From assembly GCA_023409535.1 (NCBI GenBank), contig JAEYGZ010000048.1:310001-374000 (forward strand): a stretch of 64,000 nt of DNA. The letters are read 5' to 3'. Position numbers and translations under genes: made by a program. The notes under the pieces are model-generated. The model searched no databases. It was not told where the DNA came from and saw only the letters and a program-made list of their open reading frames with translations. This document shows, in pieces, positions 18,460 through 27,647 of this stretch (the stretch's first letter is position 1; each line of letters begins with the position of its first letter). This DNA comes from Bacillota bacterium (GTDB lineage: Bacteria > Bacillota > Clostridia > Lachnospirales > Lachnospiraceae).

Positions 18460-18882
18460 TTAACCATCGGCAATATCCAATTGCTCAAATATATGATTAT
18501 TCTCAATATCATGCAGAATACCCCTTGCAAGGTATTTCCGCATGGCCTTCTTATCTGCCCACAAAAAGCTGTTATGCTCCTCGGAAAGCACGACCTTGTC
18601 ACTGAAACTATGGCACAGATAATTCAAGATAACGGTCTGACGGTTCTCCTTGGTCAGAAAGGTTGATGCATACAGCAGACGCTCCACCTTTACCTCCAAG
18701 CCCACCTCTTCCATAATCTCGCGCTTTAAGCCGGTCTCTAAATCCTCTCCGAATTCCAGCTTTCCGCCGGCGAATTCCCAGGTTCCGCTTCCGGTAACCT
18801 CACTGAAGGAACGTTGGATGATAAGTGCCATACGGTTATACAGGATAATCGCCTTTAACGCTACAACAATTCTATTTTCCAT
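18460..18882 (-). CDS. Nudix hydrolase (MutT-like)
   Basis: A 140-residue cytoplasmic protein. The Nudix box is complete: GGKLEFGEDLETGLKREIMEEVGL at about residues 38-61, with the glutamates that bind Mg2+ in REIMEE. Nudix enzymes cleave nucleoside diphosphates linked to other groups; candidates are oxidised dNTPs, ADP-ribose or dihydroneopterin triphosphate, and the sequence does not decide. It is a single gene divergent from the thioesterase, with an acceptable ribosome site. Confidence 0.9.
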   Translation of the reverse strand: MENRIVVALKAIILYNRMALIIQRSFSEVTGSGTWEFAGGKLEFGEDLETGLKREIMEEVGLEVKVERLLYASTFLTKENRQTVILNYLCHSFSDKVVLSEEHNSFLWADKKAMRKYLARGILHDIENNHIFEQLDIADG

Positions 18883-19065
18883 CCAGCTTCCCCCTTCGTA
18901 TAAAGAAAAATATTCCGTATCTAATACTAATACTTTCTGCTATGCTTGACAAGCCATTCCTGCAGTTTATCTTTTAATTTTAAGCTTATTTTTAAATTCA
19001 ATGATTTCCATTTTTGAATATTTATGATACTATTGTCTATTATATCAAAGAAAGAAGGCATTGAA

Positions 19066-19503
19066 ATGACAATCAAGCCGTTTGTCAGAAAATCAAATTA
19101 TTACGAAACGGATCAGATGGGCATCATCCACCATGCGAACTATGTCCATTGGCTAGAGGAAGCAAGAGTTGATTTTATGGAGCAGATGGGATATAGCTAT
19201 GAGCGGGCTGCCGCACTTGGAATAGATTTTGCTGTGATTGGAATTACCTGTGATTATAAGTCCATGGTTCGATTTGGTGAAACTGTTCTTATAGAAGTCG
19301 CCATCACTGCTCTAAATGAAGTGAAGATGACGGTATCCTACAAGATTACCGATGCCGCAACCGGTAAGCTGCGGGCCACAGGCGAAAGCAGGCATTGCTA
19401 CTTTGACAGTAATAAAAGGAGACCGGTATCCCTAAAAAAGAGTATACCGGAGTTATATGAGCTGTTTGATTCCTTATTCGTTGCTGATAAAAATATTTCC
19501 TGA
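19066..19503 (+). CDS. Acyl-CoA thioesterase, YbgC/FadM type (4HBT hotdog fold)
   Basis: About 145 residues forming one hotdog domain. YYETDQMGIIHHANYVHWLEEARVDFMEQMG near the N-terminus holds the catalytic Asp16 and the family's Gly/His/Asn pattern. It hydrolyses acyl-CoA or related thioesters in the cytoplasm; chain-length preference is unknown. The ATG at 19066 is chosen over one 14 codons upstream because AGAAGG lies seven bases before it and homologues start with a short segment before YYETD. It is monocistronic, convergent with the DUF2892 gene. Confidence 0.88.
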   Translation: MTIKPFVRKSNYYETDQMGIIHHANYVHWLEEARVDFMEQMGYSYERAAALGIDFAVIGITCDYKSMVRFGETVLIEVAITALNEVKMTVSYKITDAATGKLRATGESRHCYFDSNKRRPVSLKKSIPELYELFDSLFVADKNIS

Positions 19504-19548
19504 GAATCAAATACCATAAAAGCTGCCCATACCGGAAGCTAATAAAAA

Positions 19549-19578
19549 AGGGATCGCTTCCATAATAAAGCGACCCCT
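19549..19578 (-). terminator. Rho-independent terminator of the DUF2892 gene
   Basis: On the minus strand GGGGTCGCTT and AAGCGATCCC pair around an 8-base loop and are followed by TTTTTTATT, about 17 bases past the DUF2892 stop. Confidence 0.8.
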
Positions 19579-19594
19579 ATATTTACTTCCCAAT

Positions 19595-20053
19595 CTACCG
19601 CTTCTCTGCCATATTCAGATAATCCGCAGTCCCGGAGGCATTTTCCATAAAGTCGCCACGCATTGCTTTCAGCGCAATCTTTTCAGCCATAATCTCCTGT
19701 TCTGTTCTCACACCCCATTTTCGTATCAGCGGTAAGAAGGGACACCAGCCAAAGAGCGCGTGGGTAAGCAAAAAGGCTCCCAGGGCACCGGTAACCAGAA
19801 ACCATATCCGGCCGGTTCTTACACCCAGGTAGGTGCTTATAAATAATAGCAATGCGGAATTTACTCCAAGGACCCGTTCCGTATCCCATTCCTCTCCCAG
19901 CTTTTTGATCCGCTCAGTAAGCTCGGCTTCGTTACAATTCTTAAATATATTCAGATTGCGTAAGGTCTGATTACGAATGTCCGCATTCATAGTCGGGTTC
20001 GTCTTCATGGAAACCTTCTGCGAGGTCGGAGGAAACAATTTCTTCTTATTCAT
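19595..20053 (-). CDS. DUF2892 (YgaP-like) membrane protein
   Basis: About 152 residues. The middle carries two hydrophobic helices (about 65-82 and 85-102) and ends in HALFGWCPFLPLIRKWG, matching the DUF2892 transmembrane module seen alone or fused to rhodanese domains in YgaP. The N-terminal ~60 residues are soluble, with many Asn and Lys, and the C-terminus is short and charged. Function is unknown. A TTG (20056) directly precedes the chosen ATG (20053); the AAAGGG site suits either. Confidence 0.65.
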   Translation of the reverse strand: MNKKKLFPPTSQKVSMKTNPTMNADIRNQTLRNLNIFKNCNEAELTERIKKLGEEWDTERVLGVNSALLLFISTYLGVRTGRIWFLVTGALGAFLLTHALFGWCPFLPLIRKWGVRTEQEIMAEKIALKAMRGDFMENASGTADYLNMAEKR

Positions 20054-20133
20054 CAATTACACGCCCTTTCCAAATCTAAAATCGAAAATAGTATGCGTGT
20101 TATGACAGATCCTATACAGCTTTCTTCCTCCTG

Positions 20134-21309
20134 CTAGAAAAAGCAATCTGTATTGATATGGTATCTTCCGTTCTTCTCATCGGCTCCTAAGCCGCTTAAA
20201 ATGATGATTAACAACGGGAAGGTCTGTATCCCCAGCAGGGTAATATCTGTCGTACCATGGGCCAGGGCTGCTACGCTGACTGCCAGAATCAGCGAGGTTA
20301 TCGTAACATTCATTTCCTGAAAGCGCATTTTGATCAGAGAGAAATAATATTTTCCCATAAACCAAAGGAACAGGCCGCTGCCGACAATCCCGAAATTCAG
20401 GAGTGCATCCAGATAGATGCTGTGGGAATGCGGTATCGGAGCTCCGCGGTAGGATGCATGGTAGAGATAAAGGAAAGACATAAAACCATGGCCAAAAATC
20501 GGGGAGGCTTTGATCTTCGCCACTGTCAGCGCCCAGATATGCTGTCTGAGATTTATGGTCGTATCCGCATCTGACAGCCGCGGGATCAGACCCAAATTAA
20601 GCCCAAAGACTGCAATTGCTCCGACTGCTGCTGCCAGTAGCCATAACATAAACAGTCTGTTTTTCTTTAATACAACCAATAGCATCGACACACCCAGGAA
20701 TACCTCAACCCAGGCAAACATGCTCATGCTAAGATAAATACTGATCCCATTGGCGAATGCAATTGCTGTATAAACCCCCTTGCTTCCCTGCTTTGTGAGG
20801 ACTTTATAAGCGCATATGATTATCACGGTAGCTGCAATTGTGCCGAAATAATTCGGATGTAAAAACACAGTGGATATTCTGTGGCTGTGCCGTCCGTCCA
20901 TGATTACATTCATCAGCTTCTCGATCAGCGCATAACCGGTACTGGTCAGGCTTAAGACACAAATATAGGTTAAGACTCTCTCGTATAGTTCCCTAGTCAT
21001 AACGCTTCTCATATACAGTCCGAAGATAATGGCCAGAATCATCCCGACACCCACAATCAGACCGATCCAGTTCTTATACAGAAGCGGAACCATAAGAATA
21101 TATCCGAATAACAGCTTCAAAATATTGGAGCCTTGATGTACAAAGATTAACTGACGGGTATATTTATTGGTTACGATATAAATTGTCAGCAGTATGAAAA
21201 CAAGTGCTGTTAATACATAGGGTAAAAAGATGGATACAACTGCAAAATAAATAATATTGGTATATGTTAAGGATAAATCTATTCTGTTTTTTAACGCTAT
21301 AAAATGAAT
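20134..21309 (-). CDS. O-antigen ligase/polymerase-like membrane protein, apparent ATT start
   Basis: Polytopic membrane protein of about 391 residues. The C-terminal two thirds contain the Wzy_C-like region with a large loop (about 230-310) and GHGFMSFLYLYHASYRGAPIPHSHSIYLDALLNFGIVG, typical of O-antigen ligase/polymerase proteins that build surface glycans. In frame with a TTG at 21118-21120 there are 63 more codons that encode another hydrophobic segment, with no ATG, GTG or TTG among them before the stop at 21364. An ATT at 21307-21309 has AGAGGGAG six bases upstream and gives a full-length protein. No other glycan-polymer genes are adjacent. Confidence 0.7.
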   Translation of the reverse strand: MHFIALKNRIDLSLTYTNIIYFAVVSIFLPYVLTALVFILLTIYIVTNKYTRQLIFVHQGSNILKLLFGYILMVPLLYKNWIGLIVGVGMILAIIFGLYMRSVMTRELYERVLTYICVLSLTSTGYALIEKLMNVIMDGRHSHRISTVFLHPNYFGTIAATVIIICAYKVLTKQGSKGVYTAIAFANGISIYLSMSMFAWVEVFLGVSMLLVVLKKNRLFMLWLLAAAVGAIAVFGLNLGLIPRLSDADTTINLRQHIWALTVAKIKASPIFGHGFMSFLYLYHASYRGAPIPHSHSIYLDALLNFGIVGSGLFLWFMGKYYFSLIKMRFQEMNVTITSLILAVSVAALAHGTTDITLLGIQTFPLLIIILSGLGADEKNGRYHINTDCFF

Positions 21310-21457
21310 TTTGATCTCCCTCTTTCTGTCAAAACTGAGCCAATGACGAAAGAATTTGGGAAGTCATCATCGACCAAGTATGTATATTAGCACATAATTA
21401 CAAAAGAGGCAATCATTTTTCACAAAATTTTCACTTTTCTTGTACAAATTTACTATA

Positions 21458-22144
21458 TCAGGCCCCGTTTAACTGCTTCCTGATGCTGCGCCACTGAGGT
21501 AAAAACCTGTCCATATAAGCCTTAAAGACCTGATTATGACTCTGCTCCAGCAGGTGCACCAACTCATGAACCACCACATATTCCAGACATATGGGAGCCT
21601 TTTTGGCCAGCTGCAGATTCAGGCAGATATCCCCGGTTCGAATATTACAGGTACCCCATCTGGTCTTCATATTCCGAAGATGATAGGAGTTTGCCTTCAC
21701 CCCGATGGTTTGCTCCCATCTGGCCAGAAGAAAGGGGATCTCCTGGTGCAAAAGCTCTGCATACATTTGATGAATAAGCTTCTCCCGCTGCTCCCTGGTA
21801 CTGCCTGCCTTACAATACAGAATAATCTCATCGCCTGCGACGCCGACCTTACTTCGCCCGCTTGCTTCCCGGAGCATCAGCTGATATTTGTTTCCCCAGA
21901 TATACAGAATATCTCCGGTGATGTAATCCAGAACCTCATGCGTATGACGGTTCCGAACCTTCGCCTGCTGTGTTAAAATCCAATCAAGCCGTGAGATGAT
22001 AAAATGCTGAATTTCAGCTTCACTCATCTTCATCGGTGCGGAGATATGAACACTTCCCTCCGGCGGCAGAATACGCAGATACATATTCTTGATCCGCTTT
22101 CTTTCCAGCTCGATCCTAATGCCGTTCATTATAAGTTGTTTCAT
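21458..22144 (-). CDS. YgjP-like zinc metallopeptidase (DUF45/M48 family)
   Basis: A 228-residue protein. It has the family's order: an N-terminal beta-rich part, then MKTRWGTCNIRTGDICLNLQL, and the zinc motif VVHELVHLLEQSHNQVFKAYMDRFLPQW with HExxH and a downstream acidic or histidine ligand. These are small cytoplasmic metalloproteases often linked to restriction or DNA-processing loci; none is seen here. It starts 15 bases after the NYN-LOTUS gene stop, with AGGAG at a good distance, so the two are co-transcribed. Confidence 0.85.
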   Translation of the reverse strand: MKQLIMNGIRIELERKRIKNMYLRILPPEGSVHISAPMKMSEAEIQHFIISRLDWILTQQAKVRNRHTHEVLDYITGDILYIWGNKYQLMLREASGRSKVGVAGDEIILYCKAGSTREQREKLIHQMYAELLHQEIPFLLARWEQTIGVKANSYHLRNMKTRWGTCNIRTGDICLNLQLAKKAPICLEYVVVHELVHLLEQSHNQVFKAYMDRFLPQWRSIRKQLNGA

Positions 22145-22159
22145 CTGCTGTTCTCCTGA

Positions 22160-22987
22160 CTATTTCCTGGCGGATCTTCTTCTCCTGGGAGGCGTCTTCT
22201 TCCCCTCCTGGGCTTTCAGGGTGATTTGGCTCTCTTTCTCTTCAGACTTTAGGGATACCCACATGGAGCTGCCGCCCTTACCATCGGATTTGATCTCCAG
22301 GAATTCAAATTTCTTCAAGAACTTGGACAGCTTTGTATCCCCGTAATTACGAACATCAAAGTCAGGGTAACGCTTAACCAGTCTGCTGCCCAGCTCGCCC
22401 ATATTCATTCGTTGGTCGTCCGCATCCACTTCATTCATCATCTTTAGAATTGCCGCCTTGATAATGTTGATATCAGTTTTATCAGATGATTTATCCGACG
22501 GAACTTCCACCTTACCCTGGCTTACCTCCAGCTCTATACTCTTCTTCTCGGTCTCAGCCAGTACATCCAGATATTTAAACTGATTGCAGGCAGCGATGAA
22601 GGGCTTCGGCGTCTTCATTTCTCCCATACCAACAACCATCATACCTGATTCCCGCAGCCTGGAAGCCAGCTTTGTAAAATCACTGTCACTGGATACAATG
22701 CAAAAGCCTTCCACATTGCCTGAATAAAGAATATCCATGGCATCGATAATCATGGCCGAATCCGTGGCGTTCTTACCAACCGTATACCCATACTGCTGCA
22801 CCGGAGTGATGGAGTTCTCAAGAAGCACATCCTTCCAGGACACCGTACCCGGTCTGGTCCAGTCTCCATAGATGCGCTTATAGGTTGCAACCCCGTAGTT
22901 GGAGATCTCATCAAGTATGAATTTAATATATTTTGCGGATACATTATCCGCATCGATTAATACCGCAAAACGCTTTTCTCCCAGCAT
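22160..22987 (-). CDS. NYN-domain ribonuclease-like protein with C-terminal OST-HTH/LOTUS domain
   Basis: A 275-residue protein. Residues 1-150 form a LabA/DUF88-type NYN domain: VLIDADNVSAKY, KNATDSAMIIDAMDILY and VSSDSDFTKLASRLRESG give the PIN-like acidic pocket. Residues about 170-245 form a LOTUS winged helix (AAILKMMNEVDADDQRMNMGELGSRLVKRYPDFDVRNYG), which binds RNA in other proteins. The C-terminal ~25 residues are strongly basic (KKTPPRRRRSARK). The build suggests RNA cleavage or RNA-protein assembly. First gene of a pair with the YgjP peptidase. Confidence 0.88.
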   Translation of the reverse strand: MLGEKRFAVLIDADNVSAKYIKFILDEISNYGVATYKRIYGDWTRPGTVSWKDVLLENSITPVQQYGYTVGKNATDSAMIIDAMDILYSGNVEGFCIVSSDSDFTKLASRLRESGMMVVGMGEMKTPKPFIAACNQFKYLDVLAETEKKSIELEVSQGKVEVPSDKSSDKTDINIIKAAILKMMNEVDADDQRMNMGELGSRLVKRYPDFDVRNYGDTKLSKFLKKFEFLEIKSDGKGGSSMWVSLKSEEKESQITLKAQEGKKTPPRRRRSARK

Positions 22988-23124
22988 ACAATCCTCCCGA
23001 TATCCTTAATTGAATTTCTTTTATCGTATCCTTTTCTATAGGTAAATGTCTTTTTTAAATATAATTTTCTCCTTCTGATTATTTTCCAAATGGCTGGCAA
23101 TAATGCAGACAAGGAGGTGTATTT

Positions 23125-23484
23125 ATGATCGCATTTATAAAAAATAATAGTTTGATCATCTTAAAGAAAAAATTTATCTTACTCTATCTGCTTAATGTAA
23201 CGGACATTATCTTCACTTTGCTGCTGCTTCAAACCGGATATTTTACAGAAATTAATGTATTCATGACAGGTATTGTTCAGCGTCCGCTGATCAGTCTTTT
23301 ATTAAAGGTGGTCTTCCCGGCATTTCTTCTGTATTATCTCTATAAGCAGATAATGAACGCGGATCCGGATCAATTGCGAATTGCAAATATCGCAATTAAT
23401 ATATCCTTAACCGTCTATACCATGGTGAATATCTCCCACCTGGTATGGACCGCAATGCTGCCGGTTTTAATTTTATTCCGTTAA
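23125..23484 (+). CDS. DUF5658 small membrane protein
   Basis: A 119-residue integral membrane protein with about four hydrophobic helices. The segment LLNVTDIIFTLLLLQTGYFTEINVFM matches the DUF5658 pattern, in which a polar Asp/Thr pair and a Glu-x-Asn sit in helix one and the following loop. Function is unknown. It starts at ATG after AAGGAGG, and its stop overlaps the convergent HAD gene by four bases. Confidence 0.75.
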   Translation: MIAFIKNNSLIILKKKFILLYLLNVTDIIFTLLLLQTGYFTEINVFMTGIVQRPLISLLLKVVFPAFLLYYLYKQIMNADPDQLRIANIAINISLTVYTMVNISHLVWTAMLPVLILFR

Positions 23485-24206
23485 GAATAGCTGCTAACCT
23501 CAGGGAGTTCTTTGATGAAGGCCAGTAAATCATCAAAGCCTCCCTGTTTAAATATACTTAAATCCTCCTGCTCCGGACTGATCAGGCAGTCCTTTAACAG
23601 ATAGGTATCCATTCCAAGCGTTAGTGCACACATATCCTCCGTCACATCATTTCCCACCATAATACATTCCCGGGGCTCCTTGCCGATACCGGCAAGAACT
23701 TCTTTATAATATTCCAGCCTCGGTTTGCAATAGGAACTGTTCTCATAAGTAGTTATCAGATCAAAATCCTTTGGATCAATGTCGGCCCAGCCCATTCTGG
23801 TATAGGTAGCGATCCGGGGAAACACGGGATTTGTGGCAAGTGCCACGGTGTAGCCCTTCTGTTTTAGCAGACGGATACATTCCTTCGCGTGGGGATGGGT
23901 AAAGGTTGTCCTTCTGGCTTCATTAAACTCATTTTGATAAAACTCTTCAAACTCATCCTCCAGCTGCTGTGCTTGCTCTCCCATCACAGAACCGAATACC
24001 TTCCAAAATCTCTTCTCATTGGTCATAGCACCGTCATTCTCCAGCATCGCCTGGGTACCATACATTACAGCCTTGGCAAAGCTCTTCGGCTCATAGCCCT
24101 GCGGTTCAAACTTCTTCGTCAATGCACCAAAATAAGTCTCCAGAAAAAGCTCCTGACTTGGCATGGGCAGTAAGGTTCCGTCCAAATCAAAAATAAATGT
24201 ATTCAT
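23481..24206 (-). CDS. HAD-superfamily hydrolase
   Basis: About 241 residues. FDLDGTLL supplies the nucleophile Asp7 and the acid Asp9; ALATNP is motif II, CKPRLEYY motif III, and MVGNDVTEDM motif IV. A helical cap lies between motifs I and II. It is probably a cytoplasmic phosphatase for a small phosphorylated metabolite. I use the second ATG (24206) because GGAGG is eight bases before it; the ATG five codons earlier is part of that ribosome site. Substrate cannot be told. Confidence 0.88.
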   Translation of the reverse strand: MNTFIFDLDGTLLPMPSQELFLETYFGALTKKFEPQGYEPKSFAKAVMYGTQAMLENDGAMTNEKRFWKVFGSVMGEQAQQLEDEFEEFYQNEFNEARRTTFTHPHAKECIRLLKQKGYTVALATNPVFPRIATYTRMGWADIDPKDFDLITTYENSSYCKPRLEYYKEVLAGIGKEPRECIMVGNDVTEDMCALTLGMDTYLLKDCLISPEQEDLSIFKQGGFDDLLAFIKELPEVSSYS

Positions 24207-24367
24207 GGGTATTTCCTCCATCCTGTGTGATTACTCTGCTGTAAATAATACTAACAAATATCCCCTGACAATTCAATTCCTTTATTCGTTTTAAATAATA
24301 TCAATCCTATTAACGATTACGGCAATGCTTCTTGATTATTTATCAGCCTGACTTTTTACGATAACTT

Positions 24368-24955
24368 CTATGGTGCCTCTAATATCTCCACAATGCGCTT
24401 CATGGATGCTTCATATTCCCGGTCCGAAGAATTCTTAAAAATCAACAAGTCATCTACCACCTTGGGGTCATCCAGAGTCGTCGGAATAGTAAAGTTCACT
24501 CCGGCAATATATTCCTCCCAGTGCTCCAGTTTCCAGGTATCCCGGTCGGAATTACGGGCAATCATACGCTGTCTGCACACTTCTATTGAGGTCTCAACCC
24601 AGATTACCACCAGTCTTGCATTCTTTTCCTTCAGCTTTGCTTTCAGATTATTGATGTAATTCATATTCCTGATTTCTTCGGTAAATGGTGCATTAATTAA
24701 TACGATATCATCATATTCCAATGCTTCCAGTGCCAAGGCAACAACAGTTTCATATTCATAGTCTCTGATATTATCCTCAAAGAACTGCGAGCTCCGGTTA
24801 TACGGCTCCCCTGCAACCTTAAATATCTGCTTGGACAATAGGATCAGGGTATCCTTATCCAGATATACCACATGCTTCAGGGTCTTAGACAGCTGCTTTG
24901 AGATATAAGTCTTTCCGCAGGCCGGCGGTGATGTTACCAAAATAAGCTTCTTCAT
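24368..24955 (-). CDS. P-loop nucleoside/shikimate-kinase-like protein
   Basis: A 195-residue protein with an N-terminal phosphate-binding loop, TSPPACGKTYISKQL (Ser in place of the usual first Gly), a mid Asp in YLDKDT, VLINAPF as Walker-B-like strand, and an arginine-rich lid (CRQRMIARNSDRDTW). This fits an AAA_33 or zeta-toxin-like kinase of a small molecule. No antitoxin partner is seen. It lies 26 bases behind the DMT transporter gene in the ALDH-transporter-kinase operon and has an AAGGAGG site. Confidence 0.75.
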   Translation of the reverse strand: MKKLILVTSPPACGKTYISKQLSKTLKHVVYLDKDTLILLSKQIFKVAGEPYNRSSQFFEDNIRDYEYETVVALALEALEYDDIVLINAPFTEEIRNMNYINNLKAKLKEKNARLVVIWVETSIEVCRQRMIARNSDRDTWKLEHWEEYIAGVNFTIPTTLDDPKVVDDLLIFKNSSDREYEASMKRIVEILEAP

Positions 24956-24981
24956 AAATCCTCCTTATTTTATCCTTCTTC

Positions 24982-26049
24982 CTAATTCTTGTGTGTATGG
25001 GCATGGTGCAGATCCGGAGTATGAAAATGGTCGTGGGTAACCGCTGCATGGGTATGAACATGACTGTGTTCTTCCAGCATTTCCGGTTCATGCATATGAT
25101 TGTGATGACCATCGCTATGGCTATGCATATGATCATGGGTAACCGCTTCGTGAACATGCTTATGGGTATGCAGCTCAGTGGCGGCAAGCCAGGCGCCTGC
25201 AAGCATGAAACCAAGTGCCAGGATAAAGCGATGGGTAATCTCTTCCCGAAAGATCATCCATGACACGATAACTCCCATAAAAGGAGCTGCAGCATAATAT
25301 GCACTGGTTCTGGAGGCTCCAAGTATTCTTTGCGCCTTAATATAAAAATAGATACTTAAGCCATAGGAAACAAAGCCCAGCAGCATAGTAAGGAGGACGA
25401 ATAACAAGGTACCGCCAAGCTGCCCGGTAAAGGAAGCAATACCGAATGCTCCCAGGCCGGAACCAAAGCCCTTCATAATCACTATCTGATTTGGATCCTT
25501 GATCGACAGCATTCGGGTGCAGTTATTTTCAAATCCCCAGCATACACAGGCTAAGAGTACAAATACCGAACCTGGCGTTAAGGTCAGCTGTCTTACATCC
25601 TCCAAAGTAAGAACGATACATGCCGCAGTAATCATAACAATTGCCAGCCACAATCGTTTCCCGACAGCTTCTTTAAATACAACCAGAGCAATCATTGTCG
25701 TTGCTACAATCTCAAAGTTATTCAGCAAGGAGACATTTACCGGATCGCTGTAGTATAATCCAAGCATCAATAGAATCGGCGCTGCAATATCCAACAGGAT
25801 CATTCCCAGCACATATGGGATGTCCTGCCTTGCGATTCCGGCTTCTTTCCCCTTTTTGTGTTCTATTCTCCTGGCAAGCCTCAATAACAGCATTCCGGCT
25901 CCTGCTCCCAGATATAATAAGGCCGCCAAAAAGGCCGGAGGTACTTCTTCCAATAATATCTTGGATGCCGGTGAACTGATACCATACAGCGCAGCTGCAA
26001 GCAGCGCTGTAAAAACCGCACTCCATTTTACTTTTTCTAATCTTTTCAT
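24982..26049 (-). CDS. EamA/DMT-family transporter with histidine-rich C-terminal tail
   Basis: About 355 residues. Residues 1-290 form ten membrane helices in two EamA repeats, the drug/metabolite transporter fold. The last ~60 residues are extraordinarily rich in histidine (HTHKHVHEAVTHDH, HSDGHHNHMHEPEM, HVHTHAAVTHDHFH), like tails of zinc or nickel transporters and metallochaperones. Tail sections containing AVTHDH recur, so it may have grown by internal duplication. I chose the ATG at 26049, five bases after AGGTG; an upstream ATG overlaps the ALDH stop. Operon with aldehyde dehydrogenase. Metal handling is inference. Confidence 0.85.
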   Translation of the reverse strand: MKRLEKVKWSAVFTALLAAALYGISSPASKILLEEVPPAFLAALLYLGAGAGMLLLRLARRIEHKKGKEAGIARQDIPYVLGMILLDIAAPILLMLGLYYSDPVNVSLLNNFEIVATTMIALVVFKEAVGKRLWLAIVMITAACIVLTLEDVRQLTLTPGSVFVLLACVCWGFENNCTRMLSIKDPNQIVIMKGFGSGLGAFGIASFTGQLGGTLLFVLLTMLLGFVSYGLSIYFYIKAQRILGASRTSAYYAAAPFMGVIVSWMIFREEITHRFILALGFMLAGAWLAATELHTHKHVHEAVTHDHMHSHSDGHHNHMHEPEMLEEHSHVHTHAAVTHDHFHTPDLHHAHTHKN

Positions 26050-26066
26050 CTTATCACCTGTTTTCA

Positions 26067-27437
26067 TCATTTTAAAAGCAGTTTGATCAGCTTCAAATGA
26101 TCTTTATAGGGCGGGTACCGGAGCGGAATATCCAATAGATTTGATTTTTTCAGGACGCTCTTTCTGTGGGAAAAGGTCATAAAGCTGTCCTTTCCGTGAT
26201 AGCCTCCCATTCCGCTGTCTCCCACTCCCCCAAATGGCATATGGTTCGTTGCCAGATGCATCACCGTATCATTAATGCAGCCACCGCCGTAAGAGACGCT
26301 TTGGATTACCTTACGCTCATTTGTTTTGCTGCGTGTAAAATAATACAGGGCTAAGGGCTTGGGACGATTGTTTATCATAGGCAGGATTTCCTCAAGCCTT
26401 TGAAACTCAAGAACCGGCAAGATGGGTCCAAAAATCTCCTCAGCCATTACCGGGCTGTCCCAGGTAATCCGATCAAGAATGGTGGGGGCTATCTGATTGG
26501 TATTATCGTTGCAATTACCGCCGAACGCAACCTTCTCTCCCTGAATTAAGCCTGACAGCCGTTTAAAATGCTTTTCATTGATAATCTTCGGAAAGCTGCG
26601 ATTGGTACTTGCATCCGGTCCGTAAAACTTCAAAATATATTTTATCATTTTCTGCAGCAATACTTCCTTGACCTTATGGTGCACTAAGAGATAATCCGGG
26701 GCAACACAGGTCTGCCCTGCATTCAGATATTTTCCCCATACGATTCTTCTTGCCGCCAGCTCAAGGTCCGCCGTCTCATCAACGATACAAGGGCTCTTTC
26801 CGCCAAGCTCCAGGGTAACCGGAGTCAGCTTTTCAGAAGCTGATCTCATAACTGTCTTACCGACAGCAACACTTCCCGTAAAGAAAATATAATCGAATTT
26901 CTGCTCAAGCAATGCAGAATTTTCTTCTCTGCCTCCTTGAATAACAACAGCATACTCTTTTGGAAATACCTCTGAGATAATCTGCTCAATTATTCCGGAG
27001 GTATTCGGCGAGTAATTGGAGGGCTTTACGATAACAGTATTTCCGGCCGCAATTGCACCTGCCAGGGGCAGCATTGCTAATTGAAAGGGATAATTCCAGG
27101 GAGACATAATCAATACAACTCCATAAGGCTCGGCGTATACTTTACTGACTCCGGGAAAATTAGCAACCGGCGTTCTGACGCTTCTAGGTCTCGCCCAGTT
27201 CTCCAAATGCCTGCTTACATAAGTAAGTTCTTCCAGCACCAAGCCGATTTCAGTTGCATAAGCTTCAAAGGGTGTTTTATTTAAATCCTTCTTGAGGGCC
27301 TCCATGATATCTGCCTCATGCCTCTGAATGGCTCTCTTCAGTTTATTTAGACCCTGCAGCCGAAATGCGGTACTTTTTGTTTTATCCGTATTAAAAAATA
27401 TTCTTTGTTTCTTTACGATTGCTTCAATATCTTCCAT
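26067..27437 (-). CDS. NAD(P)-dependent aldehyde dehydrogenase, class-3-like
   Basis: A 456-residue enzyme of the ALDH superfamily. Catalytic residues are visible: Asn115 in MSPWNYPF, general base Glu210 in TLELGGKSP and nucleophile Cys244 in NAGQTCVAPDY; FTGSVAVGK forms the cofactor site. Length and the VVIQGG region fit the class-3/fatty-aldehyde subgroup (AlkH/YwdH type). It oxidises medium or aromatic aldehydes to acids. First gene of a three-gene operon with the DMT transporter and the kinase; the start codon has GGAGG upstream. Confidence 0.92.
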   Translation of the reverse strand: MEDIEAIVKKQRIFFNTDKTKSTAFRLQGLNKLKRAIQRHEADIMEALKKDLNKTPFEAYATEIGLVLEELTYVSRHLENWARPRSVRTPVANFPGVSKVYAEPYGVVLIMSPWNYPFQLAMLPLAGAIAAGNTVIVKPSNYSPNTSGIIEQIISEVFPKEYAVVIQGGREENSALLEQKFDYIFFTGSVAVGKTVMRSASEKLTPVTLELGGKSPCIVDETADLELAARRIVWGKYLNAGQTCVAPDYLLVHHKVKEVLLQKMIKYILKFYGPDASTNRSFPKIINEKHFKRLSGLIQGEKVAFGGNCNDNTNQIAPTILDRITWDSPVMAEEIFGPILPVLEFQRLEEILPMINNRPKPLALYYFTRSKTNERKVIQSVSYGGGCINDTVMHLATNHMPFGGVGDSGMGGYHGKDSFMTFSHRKSVLKKSNLLDIPLRYPPYKDHLKLIKLLLK

Positions 27438-27519
27438 GCTGAAAGCACCTCCGTTACTTCCGTATCTAACTATCTTATTCTATTATAATACTTGTCAAAA
27501 ATTTTTTCATCTAATAATA

Positions 27520-27561
27520 TAACAGGTCTGATTTCCTTCTATGTCGAAATCAGACCTGTTA
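27520..27561 (-). terminator. Strong hairpin terminator between DUF1905 and ALDH genes
   Basis: TAACAGGTCTGATTTC and its exact complement form a 16-base perfect stem around a 10-base loop. AT-rich flanks on both sides let it act in either direction; it most likely ends the DUF1905 transcript on the minus strand. Confidence 0.7.
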
Positions 27562-27647
27562 ATAAAATTTTTCTATTTCTTTTTATAAAATAACTCTATA
27601 AAATTGCACAAGCGCCGGATAAATAATAAATTCGCCAGTCATAAGCA

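Noticed and set aside
24368..24955. Zeta toxin of a toxin-antitoxin pair
   Set aside because: No epsilon-like antitoxin next to it, and it sits at the end of a metabolic operon; a small-molecule kinase is as likely.
24991..25263. Methionine-rich plus-strand ORF opposite the transporter tail
   Set aside because: It is the antisense shadow of the His-rich tail: CAT codons read ATG on the other strand.
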